A stretch of 64,000 nt of DNA, from positions 6,269,983 through 6,333,982 of the forward strand of contig NC_134541.1 of NCBI RefSeq assembly GCF_050624435.1, written 5' to 3'. Made by a program: the position numbers and the translations under genes. Under the pieces are notes generated by a model, which saw nothing but the letters and a program-made list of their open reading frames with translations, made no database searches and was not told the DNA's origin. This DNA comes from Tenrec ecaudatus. Taxonomy: Eukaryota > Chordata > Mammalia > Afrosoricida > Tenrecidae. Positions 44,166 through 56,129 of the stretch are shown one piece after another. Numbering within the stretch: position 1 is the first letter of the stretch; the number at the start of each line of letters is the position of its first letter.

Positions 44166-46146
44166 CTAAAACATCACCCAGGAGCTTCCCTTCAGCTGCA
44201 CAGGGCTGCCTGAAATGAAGCTCTGCGCGGACCTGTGCCCCAGCGGACCCTCTTCGGGTGCTGGTGTGGCCTTGCCCACCGGTCTCTGCAGATGTGAGCA
44301 CAAGATACGAGCCTCTTGGTGGACCTTGCTTTGAAACAGGTGTGGGCCCAGGCTGTGCACTAGCTTGCCACGTAGGCCACGAACAAGAGGAAAATTGAGA
44401 GCAAACTCTGAATGGGGGAGGGGTGGGAGCACTAGACCAGATGGTGATGATTGATAAAAGCGACTTTCACAAAGAAAGTGTATGATATGCAAATTTTGGT
44501 GTCAAGAAAGCTACTGGAAAGAAGGAAACTCAACTCCAACTCGACCCAAGGCTACCCTGGGTGAAAGAGAAAGTGTTTTTGCTCAGGGGGCATTGAGTTT
44601 ATGTTAATGGTGATGGAACACTTTGGAAAGATTATCAATCATGGAGAAGAGCCTAGTCAATGACACTAACACACGTAGAAGGAGTTGAACTAGAGAAAGA
44701 ATGCTTGGTTGTGTATATTTTTTGCCACCGTTAAAAAAATAATTACATTAATAATGAGTTGTATGATAAGTGGAAGAAGTGCCCATAAACCAACCAAATA
44801 AACAATACATAAATAACTAAACGGAAAGAGGAAAATCCCACACAAGTGGTGGTTCCTGCCTCTTGGGGGTCTTGAACAAAGACAACTTTTTGCTGTGGGG
44901 AATATCCCCTTGTGGGGAGATGTCTCCTGCTGTGATGGGCTGTTCTCACCTGGGAACCAAGCTCCTGCCTGACCCCCTCCGCCTCCCCCGCTGCGCTCAG
45001 CTTGTGGCTCTCTGCAGGTTGGAAGGTTCTAGGCCCTCCGGGAGAAAGCAGTTGTCAGCCTCAGACAAATCTGTCTCCCGAGGACAAACCAGTGCTCACC
45101 GTCCCTTGACTGTCATTCCCGGCAGTGTCATCCCACCCCAGCGTCCCCAGGTAACCCGTACCCCTTGCAAGCCTGCAAATCTAGAAGTAGGCAGTTCTAA
45201 CTCTCCTGGTTGAGCTACAGAAACAAGACCTGGTGTCTGCTTCCAGAAAGATGACAGCCCAGAAAGCCATATCAGTTCCGCTCTGCCACACAGGGGGCGC
45301 AGGGGGGCAGCCTGGGCTCTGTGGCCATGGTTGGGGTGTGTGCAGGGCGCCCAACTCTCTGAGGAAAGGGACGGTGGTGCTAGAGTTGTGAGCTCTTTGT
45401 CCCTTCTGTCCGGGGCACAGTAGCACCGTTGGCCACCTGGGACGAGAATGGCTTGCAACCTTTCTTGGGAGCTTGGTCAACACCCACCTCCGAACAGTCA
45501 AGTCCTCTGGACCCAGTTTCTGGAACGCAGAGGCTGGGTGGACAGTGGTCCTCTTTGCCTGGCCCTCACTGCATGAGCAGCCTGGTGTGGGCTGGAGCTG
45601 GTAGCAAGAGCAGGCAGCCCATTGCACCGACACCCTGCGTGCTCATGGCAGGAGGGCTGCGTTCCACCTGGCTCGGCTCCGCAAGGAAACATCACGAAGG
45701 TCCCGGCCCTGAGCTGAGACCTGGCTCATCCCCAAGGAATACACCCAGAATCTGGGAAAGACGGCGGCTGCAGGGGAGCAGGTTTGGACTGGATTGGATT
45801 TGCCCTCCTTTGAGACAGACATGAAAGGAGGTACCCACACAGGCACACACGTGCATACGCACAGCCCCCCTCCAGGGCTGCACACGCTCCCTAATTTCTG
45901 TTTCTGCACAGCAGGTCCTTTCTCTGCCGTCCTGGCCTCAACCAGCCCCTGACTTTGGATTCTTTGGATGAAAATCCCCTCCTCCCACTGGGTTCTCGGC
46001 CCACACATTTACTTTATCTGTTCATTCTGTAACACTGGGATGATTTATTTTCCTGTCTTTAATCTGAAGATTAAAATTGTGTAGCCCCTCCCCCACCATG
46101 TTAAATCAATACGTCTTATTTGCTGCCCACGTTGTCTTAAAAACTA
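44166..46146. other. Single-copy sequence
   Basis: AT-rich from 44500 to 44830, GC-rich after. No repeat or gene identified. Plus frame 45429-45824 and minus frames around it are GC-driven. Confidence 0.35.
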
Positions 46147-46400
46147 ACAGAAAAGTGGGTGAAGGGAGACATCGGTCAGTGTAAGACATGAAAAAATAAT
46201 AATAAATTATAAATTATCAAGGGTTGATGAGGGAGGGAGGGGAAAAATGAGAAGCTGATACCAAGGGCTCAAGTAGAACGAAAATGTTTGAAAATGATGA
46301 TGGCAACAAATGGACAAATGTGCTTGACAGGATGGATGGATGGATGGATGGATTGTGATGAGTTGTATGAGCCCCCAATAAAATGATTTAAAAAAATAAC
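46147..46400 (+). mobile_element. L1 3' end, plus strand
   Basis: AAAAGTGGGTGAAGGGAGAC to GAGCCCCCAATAAAATGATTTAA plus A-tail. It contains a (GGAT)n expansion at 46330-46352 that the other copies lack at that length. Confidence 0.85.
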
Positions 46401-46479
46401 AATCAGTTTTTAAGCCATTGTGAAGGCAACATCTGAAAAGAGGGAGTTTTCAGTCTACATTTCAATGTCTGCATTCTCT

Positions 46480-47265
46480 TTCTTTTTAAATTAAATCGTT
46501 TTCCTGGGGGCTCTCACAGGTCTGATCACAATCTATACATCCATCCATTGTGTCAAGCACATTTGCACATATGTTGCCATCATCATTTTCAAAGCATTTT
46601 CTTTCTACTTGAGCCCTTGATATCAGTTCCGCGTTTTCCCCTCTCTCTACCACCCCTCCCCCATGAACCCTTGATAAATGATAAATTATTATTATTTTCA
46701 TACCTTACATCATCTACTATCTCCATTCACCCACTTTTCTGTTGTTCGTCCCCCTGGTTGGTGGTGGTGGTGGTTATATGTCAATCATTATGGTCGATTT
46801 CCCCTTTCTCCCCCCACCTTCCTCTTCCCCCCCTGACATCTCTGTTCTCATTATTGGTCCCAAGGGGTTTATCTCTCTTGGATTCCCTGTGTTGTGGGCT
46901 CTTATCTGAAGCAGTGTACATGTTCTGGTCTAGTCGGATTTGTAAGGTGGAATTGAGGTCATGATAGTGGGGGAGAGGAAGCATTAAAGACCTAGAGGAA
47001 AGTTGTATGTTTCATCACTGCTACACTGCACCCTGACTGGCTCATCTCCTCCCTGAGACCCTTCCATAAAGGGATGTCCAGTTGCCTACACATGGGCTTG
47101 GGGTCTCTACTCCGCACTCCACCTCATGCATTAGATATGATTTCTTGTTCTTTGATGCCCGGTACCTCAGCCCTTCAACATCTCATGGTCACACAGGCTG
47201 GTGTGCTTCTTCTATGTGGGCTTTGTAGCTGCCGAGCTAGATGGTCACTTTCCTCTCCTCCTTTT
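46480..47265 (-). mobile_element. L1 3' UTR, minus strand
   Basis: Starts TTTTTAAATTAAATCGTTTTCC. The full landmark series is visible to GCCGAGCTAGATGGTCAC. It lies head-to-head (tail ends facing) with the plus-strand copy at 46147. Confidence 0.85.
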
Positions 47266-48784
47266 GAGCTTCTTCTCTGGCTGACTCCCAGGTGTGGATT
47301 TACTGGGTGGGGGATGACATCAGAGGTAATTGTGTGGATCCCTGCAGGCTCCCTGCCTCTTCCTCTCATTGGGTACCAGCAGCCTCCATCCTTGTGCCCA
47401 CCCTGCCCTGCCTGCTTACTCTCAGCACAGAGGGGACCCTTGGACTTGAACCTGTGGAGGAAACCTTCTTGCTCAGATGAAGCCAATGGCCTTATACTAG
47501 CTTAAACAGAAAGCCCTGAGCCGGCCTCTCACCCTCAGCTCTGCTGATGTCTGGGGTCTGAGAATTCTCTGGTGGGGGCTGGCCTGTGTGTGGCTGGGTG
47601 GGCAGTATGCCCCATTGTGTGACAACCACTGATGTCTGCAGATGTCTCTCAGTGAGCCACTGCTGCTGAGAGATGTCTCCTCCCCGCTCCGCCCCCCACC
47701 CACAATGCTGCAGCTGTCTCACTGTTTCTAGTACCCCCAGTCCCACCTGTCTCAGCACACACACACACCCCCTCAGGTCATCCCTCAGATGCCTCTCCTG
47801 AGGGAGGCCTATGCTGTCCAGGGCTGTCCAAGCTAGCCCAGCCCTGATCCCACCACTGGCTTGCTCTGGTCAGCGAACCTGCCCCCTTCGCCCCTCGGGG
47901 AGCAGTGAGAGCAGTGTCCCAGGAGACGGGCCTTCTGGGTTCTTCACCAACACTCCTCTCACTCTGGGAAGGGGCAGAGAGGGCCAGCAATCCCCAGAGT
48001 ACATGCTGTCCCCGAAGGATTGCCTGCCCTCTCTAGGGTGTTGGGTAGGGTGCCTGGGGGGCTCGGGTCCCTGTTGAGTCAGTGGGGAAACCCAGAAAGT
48101 ACAGCATCTTGCTCTCTCAGATGTGGGGCCAGCAATTGCTCCAGGGGAGCCTTCAAGGAGCCCCTTCCCTTTCTCTGGGGGTGGGGTGGGGACAAGGGAG
48201 GCCCCCTACTTGCTGCTGGGATGGCTGCCGGCAGGTGCTGGGTGGGACGGAGACAGGCTGCTCTGCTCTCTGTAAGTCACTCTCCTGAGCTGGAAAGCTT
48301 CAGCCACCCCTCCTCCAACCAGGGCCCCGGCAAACAGGCCCCCAGGTAGGTTCAGCATTGGCATGGGGTCCTGTGGGCATGGATGCAGGATGGGGGAGCC
48401 AAAAGGGAGGGGCATAGTCTCTGAAGGCACCAGGTAGCTCAGAGGCCAACCCAGCAGCCTTGAGCAGCTCTCCACCAGCCTAGGGAGCCTGAGCCTGAGC
48501 CTGAGCCAGTGGGACAGATCTCGGGCTCTCTGGCTGCTCCAGTCCCTCTGAATCTGCCTTTAAAGGGCACGGAGCGAGGGAGGAAGGAAAGAAAGAAGGA
48601 AGGAATGAAGCAAGGCAGGAAGGAAGCAAGGACCATCTCAGCAATGGCCTCTGCCCTCTTGTCCCCCCCCCCCTCCTCCTCTCAGCAGGCCCAGCAGGCA
48701 GCCTCTCCTCTGGGGCTCACATGCACAGTGGGATGGCTCTGCAGGGTTTTCAAGGCCGTGCCCTGGTGGAAGCAGACAACACAC
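47266..48784. other. GC-rich single-copy sequence with purine tract
   Basis: Contains a (GGAA/GAAG) purine tract at 48573-48632 and a C-run near 48662. Frames are long in several phases but without domains. Confidence 0.35.
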
Positions 48785-48885
48785 TTATGGGGACATGCTA
48801 ACCTCCATCTCTTTGGCTAGTTGCTGAACGCTAGACCCATTGTACAGCTGAGGACACTGAGGAACCCCGTGGCAAAGACATCCAC
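48785..48885 (-). repeat. MIR SINE fragment
   Basis: CCATTGTACAGCTGAGGACACTGAGG is a diverged MIR core in minus orientation. Confidence 0.65.
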
Positions 48886-49599
48886 TCAAGTTCAGTCAAG
48901 TTCATAGTGGCTCAGTGGAGCAATGGGGATTTGCACTCAGTCCACCCCTGGATGGCCCAGGTACTCTGAGATGGGGGTCTTGGGTGGGGAAGATGGGCTT
49001 GCACCCCGAGAACCCAGAGCCGGGACCCGCGTGCCAGAGCATGACCTCACCAGGTGTCTCTGGGTCTCCAGCCAGCAGTCTCGCCCCTGAAACTCCCTTT
49101 CATCCCAGGAAACCTGGTATTATTCATTGGAGATAAACATCAGCTGCTCAGCCCATTCCAAATTGCCAATGGTTGACTCCTGGGATGGTTGCCATCCAGT
49201 CGTTGGGTTGGGGCTGAGCGGCCGGCCCCAGTCAGCAGGAACCCCGTCCAGGGCAGCCCACTGAAGGAGCAGTGGGCGTGTATTTCGCAACAGCCAGCTT
49301 GTTGTGTCTTTCTGGGAATGGACTTTAGCATCCCCTGATGTCTCCCGGGAGCACGCATGGCCTTGTGTTCAGGCTGGGTAGTGATGGGGAGCCCTCAGGT
49401 CTCCCCGAATCAAGGGTTGTGTGGCAGCTGAGAAACAGACCCAGATGTCACCAAGGGAGCTGGTGTGTCTTATCTGCCCGCTCAGGTCAATTTCCCCCAC
49501 CTGTTCGACTGTACAAACAGCGGTTGGTCGCATTTGAGAGACCGATTCCTCACCTCACCCTGTCCTCGGTGCCCCGTCTGCTCTACCCTGCCCTGGGAA
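48886..49599. other. Single-copy sequence, nothing recognised
   Basis: GC-rich, no repeat or gene identified. Confidence 0.35.
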
Positions 49600-49990
49600 C
49601 TCCTATGAGCTTGAAGGCCAGCTGTGTGAATTTAGCAGAAGATTCATATTTCATTAATTTTTAACTTTAAAATAGATGCATCCTCTGAAGCCAGGGCCTT
49701 CGGAAAGTTCTGCCCGGAGGCTATAATGAGAAACACAGGCCCTGATTGGTGGGCAAATACAGTCTGGGAGCAGCAGTACCCTCTGGTGCCAAGCAAGAAC
49801 CAACCTAAAAATTCAACAGTGGGAGCCGGGGAGGGTGGGGCGCCGCCGCCCGGAGAAGGAAGGGGTTGTTGTGCAAGCACAGAGTCATTGTTTGCCAAGA
49901 GAACAAAGCGACGTGGGAAAATTTTCAAGGCTTAAAATGAAATGATTAAAGACGGCCTGCAAGACTGATGGTAATAAGAAAGGCCCTCCT
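49600..49990. promoter_or_regulatory. Candidate conserved non-coding element
   Basis: A repeat-free block with an AT-rich core (CATTTCATTAATTTTTAAC) and several homeodomain-like and SOX-like words (ATTAAT, GAACAAAG, TCATTGTTTG), set in GC-rich DNA. No ORF of note. Candidate by composition only. Confidence 0.25.
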
Positions 49991-50669
49991 TTAGCGGAGG
50001 AGGGAGGGAAATGTGCTGAGACGGGTGGTGGGCTTTTAACGTTCTGTTTGTGATGGCCATTGTCCGGTAGGTTTCTCAGGTTAGAAATACCTTGAACCTG
50101 GGCTTCGCAGGAGAAAAGAATTCAAGAAGCCTGGTTTGTGATCCATGTGAGTTTTTATAAAGGCTAGAAGCAGTTTCAGGTTTGACACAGGCCCCGTCAG
50201 GGCACTTCACGCCCACACGTGGACGCCTGAGGCCAGAGAAACCACAGCACTGCCGCCAAGGAGTAGCTGGAAAAGAGGACGGTGGGCTCCCGGTTGCGAA
50301 TTTCTCCGAGTGTTCCTCTGGGAGGTGCGGGCCATGGTACTGGTTGACGCCATTGGCTGAATTAAGCTCACCGGGCCTCGATCGGGTCCTCCCAAGTATA
50401 CTGGCTTCCTGTTTCAAAGACCTGACTTTGTGCATGCCCTCTAGCCTTAATCGGGGGTGTGGTGGGGAGAGGAAGGCTTTGGCATGTTGCGGGACAACCC
50501 CGTGGCTTCGGCCTCAAGCTTCCTGACATGTCCGCCTTGCCTGCTTCCATGCTCGTTGCTTCCAGATAGTAGGACCGCACTGTTATGAAGAAACGACACC
50601 TGTATCTCTTTGAGTGGTCCCGGCGGGTTGTGGATGGTGAATGCGCTCTACTTTACCAGACCGGCTGTG
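49991..50669. other. Single-copy sequence, nothing recognised
   Basis: No repeat or gene identified; short overlapping frames only. Confidence 0.35.
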
Positions 50670-50830
50670 CCTCTGTGGGTGCCAGCACTCTAGGGCTCCA
50701 CAGGGTTTTCAGCGGTGGGTTTTTTGGAAGTAGTTCCCCAGGCCTTTCTCCAGAGATTCCGCTGCCTGAGATCGTTCGTCTGTCCCATAATGCACAAGGA
50801 GGGGCCACTGGGTGCCTTGGGAGGAAGTAA
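50670..50830 (-). mobile_element. RTE or AfroSINE-related fragment
   Basis: GGTTTTCAGCGGTGGGTTTTTTGG, AAGTAGTTCCCCAGGCC and GGGGCCACTGGGTGCCTTGG resemble the antisense RTE 5'-module/SINE text also seen at 44070-44165. Confidence 0.5.
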
Positions 50831-50997
50831 CATCAACATGACCCTAGAGGGGAAAGAAACCGTGGCTCAAAATGGCAGGCATAGTCAAGAGGATTTTGGA
50901 ATCCTTAGGCCGGTCATGAACCCTGGCGTCTGACAGGCCTTAAAACACGAAGCACATAGAGCACAAGGCCAGCTAGAAGAAGAGTCATGGTTTAGAT

Positions 50998-51190
50998 AGC
51001 GGTTCTCAACCTGTGGGGCGAGACCCCTTCGGGGGTCAAACGACCCTTTCACAGGGGTCACCCGATTCATAACAGCAAAATGACAGTGATGAAGTAGCAA
51101 CGAAAATACTGTTATGGTTGGGGAGTCACCACAACATGAGGAACTGCATTAAAGGGTTGAGGCATTAGGAAGGTTGAAAACCAACCACTG
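50998..51190 (+). mobile_element. SPIN MITE (hAT) with 8-bp target duplication
   Basis: Left terminus AGCGGTTCTCAACCTG, then GCGAGACCCCTTCGGGGGTC, CAGCAAAATGACAGTGATG, ATACTGTTATGGTTGGGG and CACAACATGAGGAACTGC, to the right terminus AAGGTTGAAAACC..CCACTG. It is flanked by a perfect 8-bp duplication GTTTAGAT (50990-50997 and 51191-51198) that fits the hAT preference nTnnnnAn. The terminal C of the left repeat is missing, and a small duplication sits in the right repeat. About 193 bp, no coding capacity, so it needed a transposase supplied in trans. Confidence 0.9.
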
Positions 51191-51389
51191 GTTTAGATTG
51201 TCAAAAGCACTCCCCAACCACCTGGGAAAAACAAACAAAGGCTTCAAAACGTTCATGGACTTGAAAGATAATGGGCCTTCTCCACCGGCAGGATTGAAGT
51301 CCCCTAGTATCTGTTTCCTGCTACAGCCACTTCCCCCTTCACACTTCTCCTTCCCAATGTCTGAATTGGGGTCTCACTCCAAGAGAAGG

Positions 51390-51545
51390 CAAAGTCACTG
51401 CCATGGAGTCAGTAACTCACAGCAACCTTACCGGACCGAGTAGAACTGCCCCTGTGGGTTTCTTAGCTGTGACTTCTTACAGGAGGGGCTGGTGGTTTGG
51501 AACTGAGAGCCTTGTGGTCAGCAGCCCAATGCGTAGCCACCATGG
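51390..51545 (-). mobile_element. AfroSINE, minus strand
   Basis: GTCACTGCCATGGAGTCAGTAAC, CTGTGGGTTTCTTAGCTGTG and CCTTGTGGTCAGCAGCCC. Confidence 0.85.
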
Positions 51546-51744
51546 GAACACACTGTGATTTTCAAGGTGTCGTAACATGCTACCAGCCTTTTTCTCAAGC
51601 CCTTGACCCTGATCTGACTGTTCGCATCCATGGTCTTCTTCGGGGGCTCCATCTGGCGCTTCACTGGGACCGCCCCACTCAGGACACCCTCCACACCCAC
51701 CCTCAGACCCCAGATGAGCTTGATTTTCTTACTCAGACCTGACG

Positions 51745-51850
51745 GCAGCACTTGGGGAAGAGACGGTTATTAGTATCCCCATTTCACAGAATAGAACACA
51801 AGGTCTGGAGGGCTCGAGGAACTGGTGCCGTCTCTCCAGCCAGGAGTGGT
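51745..51850 (-). repeat. MIR SINE fragment
   Basis: GTTATTAGTATCCCCATTTCACAG is the MIR segment around the core in minus orientation. Confidence 0.7.
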
Positions 51851-51884
51851 TAAGCGAATTGCAGATGCAAGTCGGTCTCCTTCC

Positions 51885-52255
51885 AAGGCTGCCCTGGTGG
51901 CACAGTGGGTTTGCTTTGTATTGCTAACCAGCAGGTCAGCGGTTTGGAACCACCAGCTGCTAGATGAGATGTTCTGCCCCCTCAGAGATTGACGGCCTTG
52001 GAAACCCACAGGAGCAGTTCTACTCTGTTCCTCTAGGGGCGCTGTGGGTTGGAATGGACTTGACAGTGAGTCAGAGGAGTCTCTGAGAGGTGCAAGTTGC
52101 CAATATACGCTGCAGATCGCTGAAATACTAGAGGTTCAAATCCACCCAGAAGTATCTTGGGAGATTAGGGCTGGAGATCTACTTCTTGAAAGTCCCCTCT
52201 GGAGCGCCATTCTCTCCTGACGTATGGGGAGTCACCATGGGCCAGCGCAGACTGG
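51885..52255 (+). mobile_element. Two AfroSINEs, plus strand
   Basis: 51885-52075 is near full-length (GCTGCCCTGGTGGCACAGTGG, CCTTGGAAACCCACAGGAGC, GTGGGTTGGAATGGACTTGA). 52090-52255 is a more diverged copy (GAGGTTCAAATCCACCCAG, GATCTACTTCTTGAAAGTC). Confidence 0.85.
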
Positions 52256-53289
52256 GCGGCCATGGGTTTTGATAGATTGGACAGGAGGCAGGGACCTAGA
52301 CAGCAGACAAAGCCTCCATGGGGTCTGTGAGCCAAGGGGGCAGGAAGTGTGTGTGGCTTGAACTACCAAGATCACAATGGCAGGGAGGGCCAGCGCCCAT
52401 GGTGGGGCACAGCCTGGCTCTTCAACCCCTCTGTTGACACTGGCAGTGCCAACCACTTCACAGGTGCCCCAGCAGGTGGAAAGCGTTCAGTGGGCCAAGG
52501 GCTTGCAACAAGCCTCCTCCCCCAGCTTGGGGTGTGCCCACGATTGCGACTGCAACGCGGGAGCTGTCTGAAGCACAGCCAGGCATCCACAACGGCTCAG
52601 GCACTTTCACGATGATTGTCTCTGACGTGAGTCACTGTGCAGAAGAAGCCCAGACCATTGCCTGGAAAGTGATGGAGCTCTGAGTAATTGACATCGACAG
52701 GCGCGTCTCAAACTGGGTTCCTGGGTTCCGCGTGACTCCAGGGGAACTAGCTGTTGCCCAACCAGCCCTGCCTTGGTTGGGCTTTTGAATCCGGGACTTG
52801 ATGGCAGGGTTGCCGGGAGGGATACAACATGGACTCATTGATTGACATTCAAGTTGCATTTGCTCTCTACCTGAAACTCAGGTGTAAGGGGGTGTCCTGT
52901 ACCTGGCGACCCCACCTATATACCTTTCCTGTTCTCTGAGAAAAGGTAACAGACAGCCTTGAAGACCGTCTTCAGGGGACTCCAGATTGGGAATGGGCTC
53001 TGGGTTCAGAAGCAGTCCCTCCTTCCGCATCGCATCCATCTGTTGGCCAGTCTCTGCCCTCCTGCCTCCCTGCTCAGGTGGCCAGCCCTCTGCTTTGAGC
53101 AAGGCTCCAGGTAAATCCTTGTCTCAGGGACGCAGAGAGGCCAGATCGAAGACTGTGTGTGCTTTCCCCGGCTTCGTCAGATTGCACCTCACTGTGAAGT
53201 GTGCCGCGGGGAGAGGAACCTCTTGGAGATGTTGGAGCTCCCCTGTGTGGTGAAGAGCTGCCTTCCAGACCTGGGACCATCGCCCCAGC
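52256..53289. other. Single-copy sequence, nothing recognised
   Basis: GC-rich DNA with short overlapping frames. No repeat or gene identified. Confidence 0.35.
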
Positions 53290-53465
53290 GACACAGGTCA
53301 GCAGTTCAAAACCACCAGCTGCTCCAACACACAAAACAAACGAACGTGCTCACAGCCATCGAGTCAGTTCTGACTCAGTTCTGACTACAGGGCAGAGTGA
53401 AACTGTGCCTGTGGGTGTCCAAGTCTGGAAATCTTTCAAGGGAATCAAAAACCTTGTCTTGATGT
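53290..53465 (-). mobile_element. AfroSINE fragments, opposite orientations
   Basis: A 35-bp plus-strand box (CAGGTCAGCAGTTCAAAACC) at 53293-53325 is followed by a minus-strand copy from 53335 (CAGCCATCGAGTCAGTTCTG, TGTGGGTGTCCAAGTCTGG). Confidence 0.7.
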
Positions 53466-53689
53466 TTTGTAAGCGACAGGAACAGGGGTGCCCCAAGCCT
53501 GGGAGAGGTGAAGGTCAGAAGTGGCCACATACCCGGACAGGTCCTGGGACAGGGTCAGTATTGCTGCCCAAAGCCAAGTCTCCAGGATCTTATAAGCAGC
53601 AGCCAGTCATGCACATCCTGTGTGAAGTCTTGCGGTTTTTAGATGCTGGCTTAACACCAGGCCAGCCTCCTGTTCTGCTGACCCCATAT

Positions 53690-53875
53690 GCTGCAGCCCT
53701 GGAGGAATTCTCATCTCATGATTCCCAGTCAGTGCAGCCTCCACCTGTCTGTCAGTGGAGGTTTTTGTGGCGCTGTGATGCTGAAGAGGTGTAAGCAGAG
53801 CTTCCAAACTGAGACAGACTAGGAAGAAAGGCCTGGTGACCTCCTGAACAGTAGCCATTGCAACACCCCGTGCAC
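53690..53875 (+). mobile_element. RTE LINE 5' module
   Basis: CTGTCTGTCAGTGGAGGTTTTTG, GCTGTGATGCTGAAGAGG, CAAACTGAGACAGACTAGG and AAGAAAGGCCTGGTGACC follow the RTE 5' module order. Confidence 0.75.
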
Positions 53876-54029
53876 CCCAACTGTCTAATATGCAAGCCAT
53901 CAGGGGCTGGCACCACAGTACCCCAGTTCTGCCTCCACAGTACCCCCAGTCACCACTGACTGGGACAGACCTAACTACAGTAGCCACCACTGGGACATAT
54001 CCCTACTTGGGGACCAGGCAGGGACCTCA

Positions 54030-54215
54030 GCATACGACGAATCCTAGTTCATCCAGTTCTCATAACAGCCTCTGAGGTGGGGGCTAAGGTCACCTCTCTT
54101 TCACAGTGGGAAAACGGAGGCCCCTGGAGGTACAGGACTTCTTTGTCCCCAACTTCCGTCAACCCCTGGATAAGCAGGTCCTCCTCTGAGCCTCAGTTTC
54201 CAGATCTGGGTTGGG
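54030..54215. repeat. MIR SINE fragments
   Basis: CATAACAGCCTCTGAGGTGG ... CTTTCACAGTGGGAAAACGG is MIR in minus orientation. CCTCTGAGCCTCAGTTTCC at 54183 is MIR in plus orientation. Confidence 0.65.
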
Positions 54216-54829
54216 GAAAGGCTGTCTGGACAGGGACGGTGTGGACACCCGGCAGTGCGGCTGTGACAGTCCTGGCTGCAGGCAGTACTGGCTCCTGACC
54301 TTGCCTGGAGCTTACATTACTGTGGTCTGCAGGGGAGAGAAGTGGGGGCGGGAAATAGCTGGTCCATCTTTGTCTTCCAGTCTGTAAGCATACCTGTTCA
54401 TATGCTGGTCGGGGACAAAGGATGCTCCCTGAGTTGGCGGCAGGGGGGATTTGTCTACATTAGAAGTTCCTGCCTCTGTCCCTGACAGCACCCACAGGGC
54501 CCAGGGCAGTGTGAGGAAGCGATGGAGGTGAGGGGCTCTGGACTCTGGAGGGGCAGCGGGAGGGACCAGATACTGGCCGGGTCCACCGTGCTCTGCTGGG
54601 ATTTGCGTGCATCGGTAGTTCTCCAGCAGGTATGTCTGATCTGATGATGTGGGCACCTTGTCGATTGTCCCAAGTGAACAGGTGTTACTGGCACCCCACA
54701 GGTAAAGCCAGGAGTGCTGCTCAGTGGTCAGTGATGCACGGACGGCCCCCACTGCACAGACCGATCTGACTGCAGATGTCAACCGAAAGCCTCGTGCAAA
54801 TAAATGTCACAGGGGAGAGTGAGAACCCA
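54216..54829. other. Single-copy sequence, nothing recognised
   Basis: The minus frame 54782-54312 is open for 156 codons, with no recognisable domain or splice structure. Confidence 0.35.
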
Positions 54830-54950
54830 GCTGTGGTCCTGCCCTGCCTGGCAATCTTGTCCAAGTGCCCCCTCCTCTCTGAGCTGCAGCATCCTCATCT
54901 GAAAATTGGGCCAAGCGAATTGAGGTCACGTGCTCAGATTGCTGGCCTGC
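54830..54950 (+). repeat. MIR SINE fragment
   Basis: CTCTGAGCTGCAGCATCCTCATCTG followed by AAAATTGGG is MIR text in plus orientation. Confidence 0.65.
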
Positions 54951-56129
54951 AGGAGGAACTCAATGGGTGCTCCCCACCTGACGCCCACCCTCCTGGTGCC
55001 CAGGGTATAGCAGAGGACCTTCCCTAAAGCAGACTGGTTTAAAGACTAAACACTCCTCAGTCATTGGGATCCAATGTTTCCAGAGTCCAAGCACTGTATT
55101 TTCTTGGTTCAAAGAGACCACGGCTTGTAACTTGGGCTTCAATTGAACAATAACTCCGGACTGGGGATGGGCCTGGGTAGGCGGGAAGCCATTGCACACA
55201 AAGTATACAAGCTGTGGGGTACACCTTATTTCCGTCCCAAAGGACCCCGGGGATTCCAACGGCAGCCTCTGGACCGTATCAGCATGCTTGCTGTTGGCTT
55301 CCAGAGAAACACAAAGCAAATCCCCAAAGCCTGGAAAAGCAACATTCATCCTTACCAGAGCACAGCGCTTGGAGGGATTAAGAGGGATTAGTGAACATAT
55401 CCAGTTGCTGTCGAGTGAATTCCCACTCTCGGGGCCATGTGGTTTGAGCTGAATTCCAACCGCAGCCTGATGCCACGGGGAGCCCTGGAGGGTGAAAAAC
55501 ATCCCGGGATGACCCTGATGCCAGGGAACGAGCCTGGGATTTTATCCTGCATCCGCTGGTGGCTGCTGGCCAACATCTGGGCCACTGGGGTCAGACACAC
55601 CTTCAAGGCGACTCTGGGGGTGGGGGTGGGGAGGGTGGCCCCAGTGGACTGAGGACAGCTCTCTGAGCTCCCTGGGTACAGCTGAGAACAATATCACCAC
55701 CTACTGAAAGGGACCTAGCTGAGGCACCCACAGGGTCTACTCTGCCACAGAGAGTCTGGAGCTAGGCAAAGAGATGGTCAGAGAGGACCTCTTGGAGCGA
55801 ACTGTCCAGGGTCTCTGAGAGCAGCCCGGTCCGAGGCCCATAGAGAGTCTCACGCTGTAGGTCAGCAGCCCTCTGGGTCACCACTGCACCACCAGAGCTC
55901 CCAACTGTAGGTCTTTTTTAACCGGGGGGGAAAAAAAAAGCTTGGAGTTGGCCGAAGACACCTGATGGAGCCCGTCCCTTGTTCACCCTTCTCATCATCT
56001 CCCATTGATCACAGGAGAAAAGACCAAGATCCCTTCCAAAGCTTCCAGGCCCTCCTGGTCCAGCCCTGCCACCACTCCAACTTTAGCCTGAACTCTATTC
56101 CTGCTCGCTGTCTCCCTTCGGTTCCCCAG
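54951..56129. other. Single-copy sequence with one AfroSINE remnant
   Basis: 55825-55910 has the reversed SINE head (GGTCACCACTGCACCACCAG), minus strand. 55612-55635 is a G-rich run. Overlapping frames at 54960-55650 on both strands give no known protein. Confidence 0.4.

Noticed and set aside
43663-44301. 212-codon minus-strand frame
   Set aside because: Its recognisable core is RTE reverse transcriptase, already annotated as a dead LINE; flanking residues come from unrelated DNA.
54960-55502. 180-codon minus frame
   Set aside because: No recognised domain; overlapping plus frames at 55143-55452 are equally open, so there is no coding preference.
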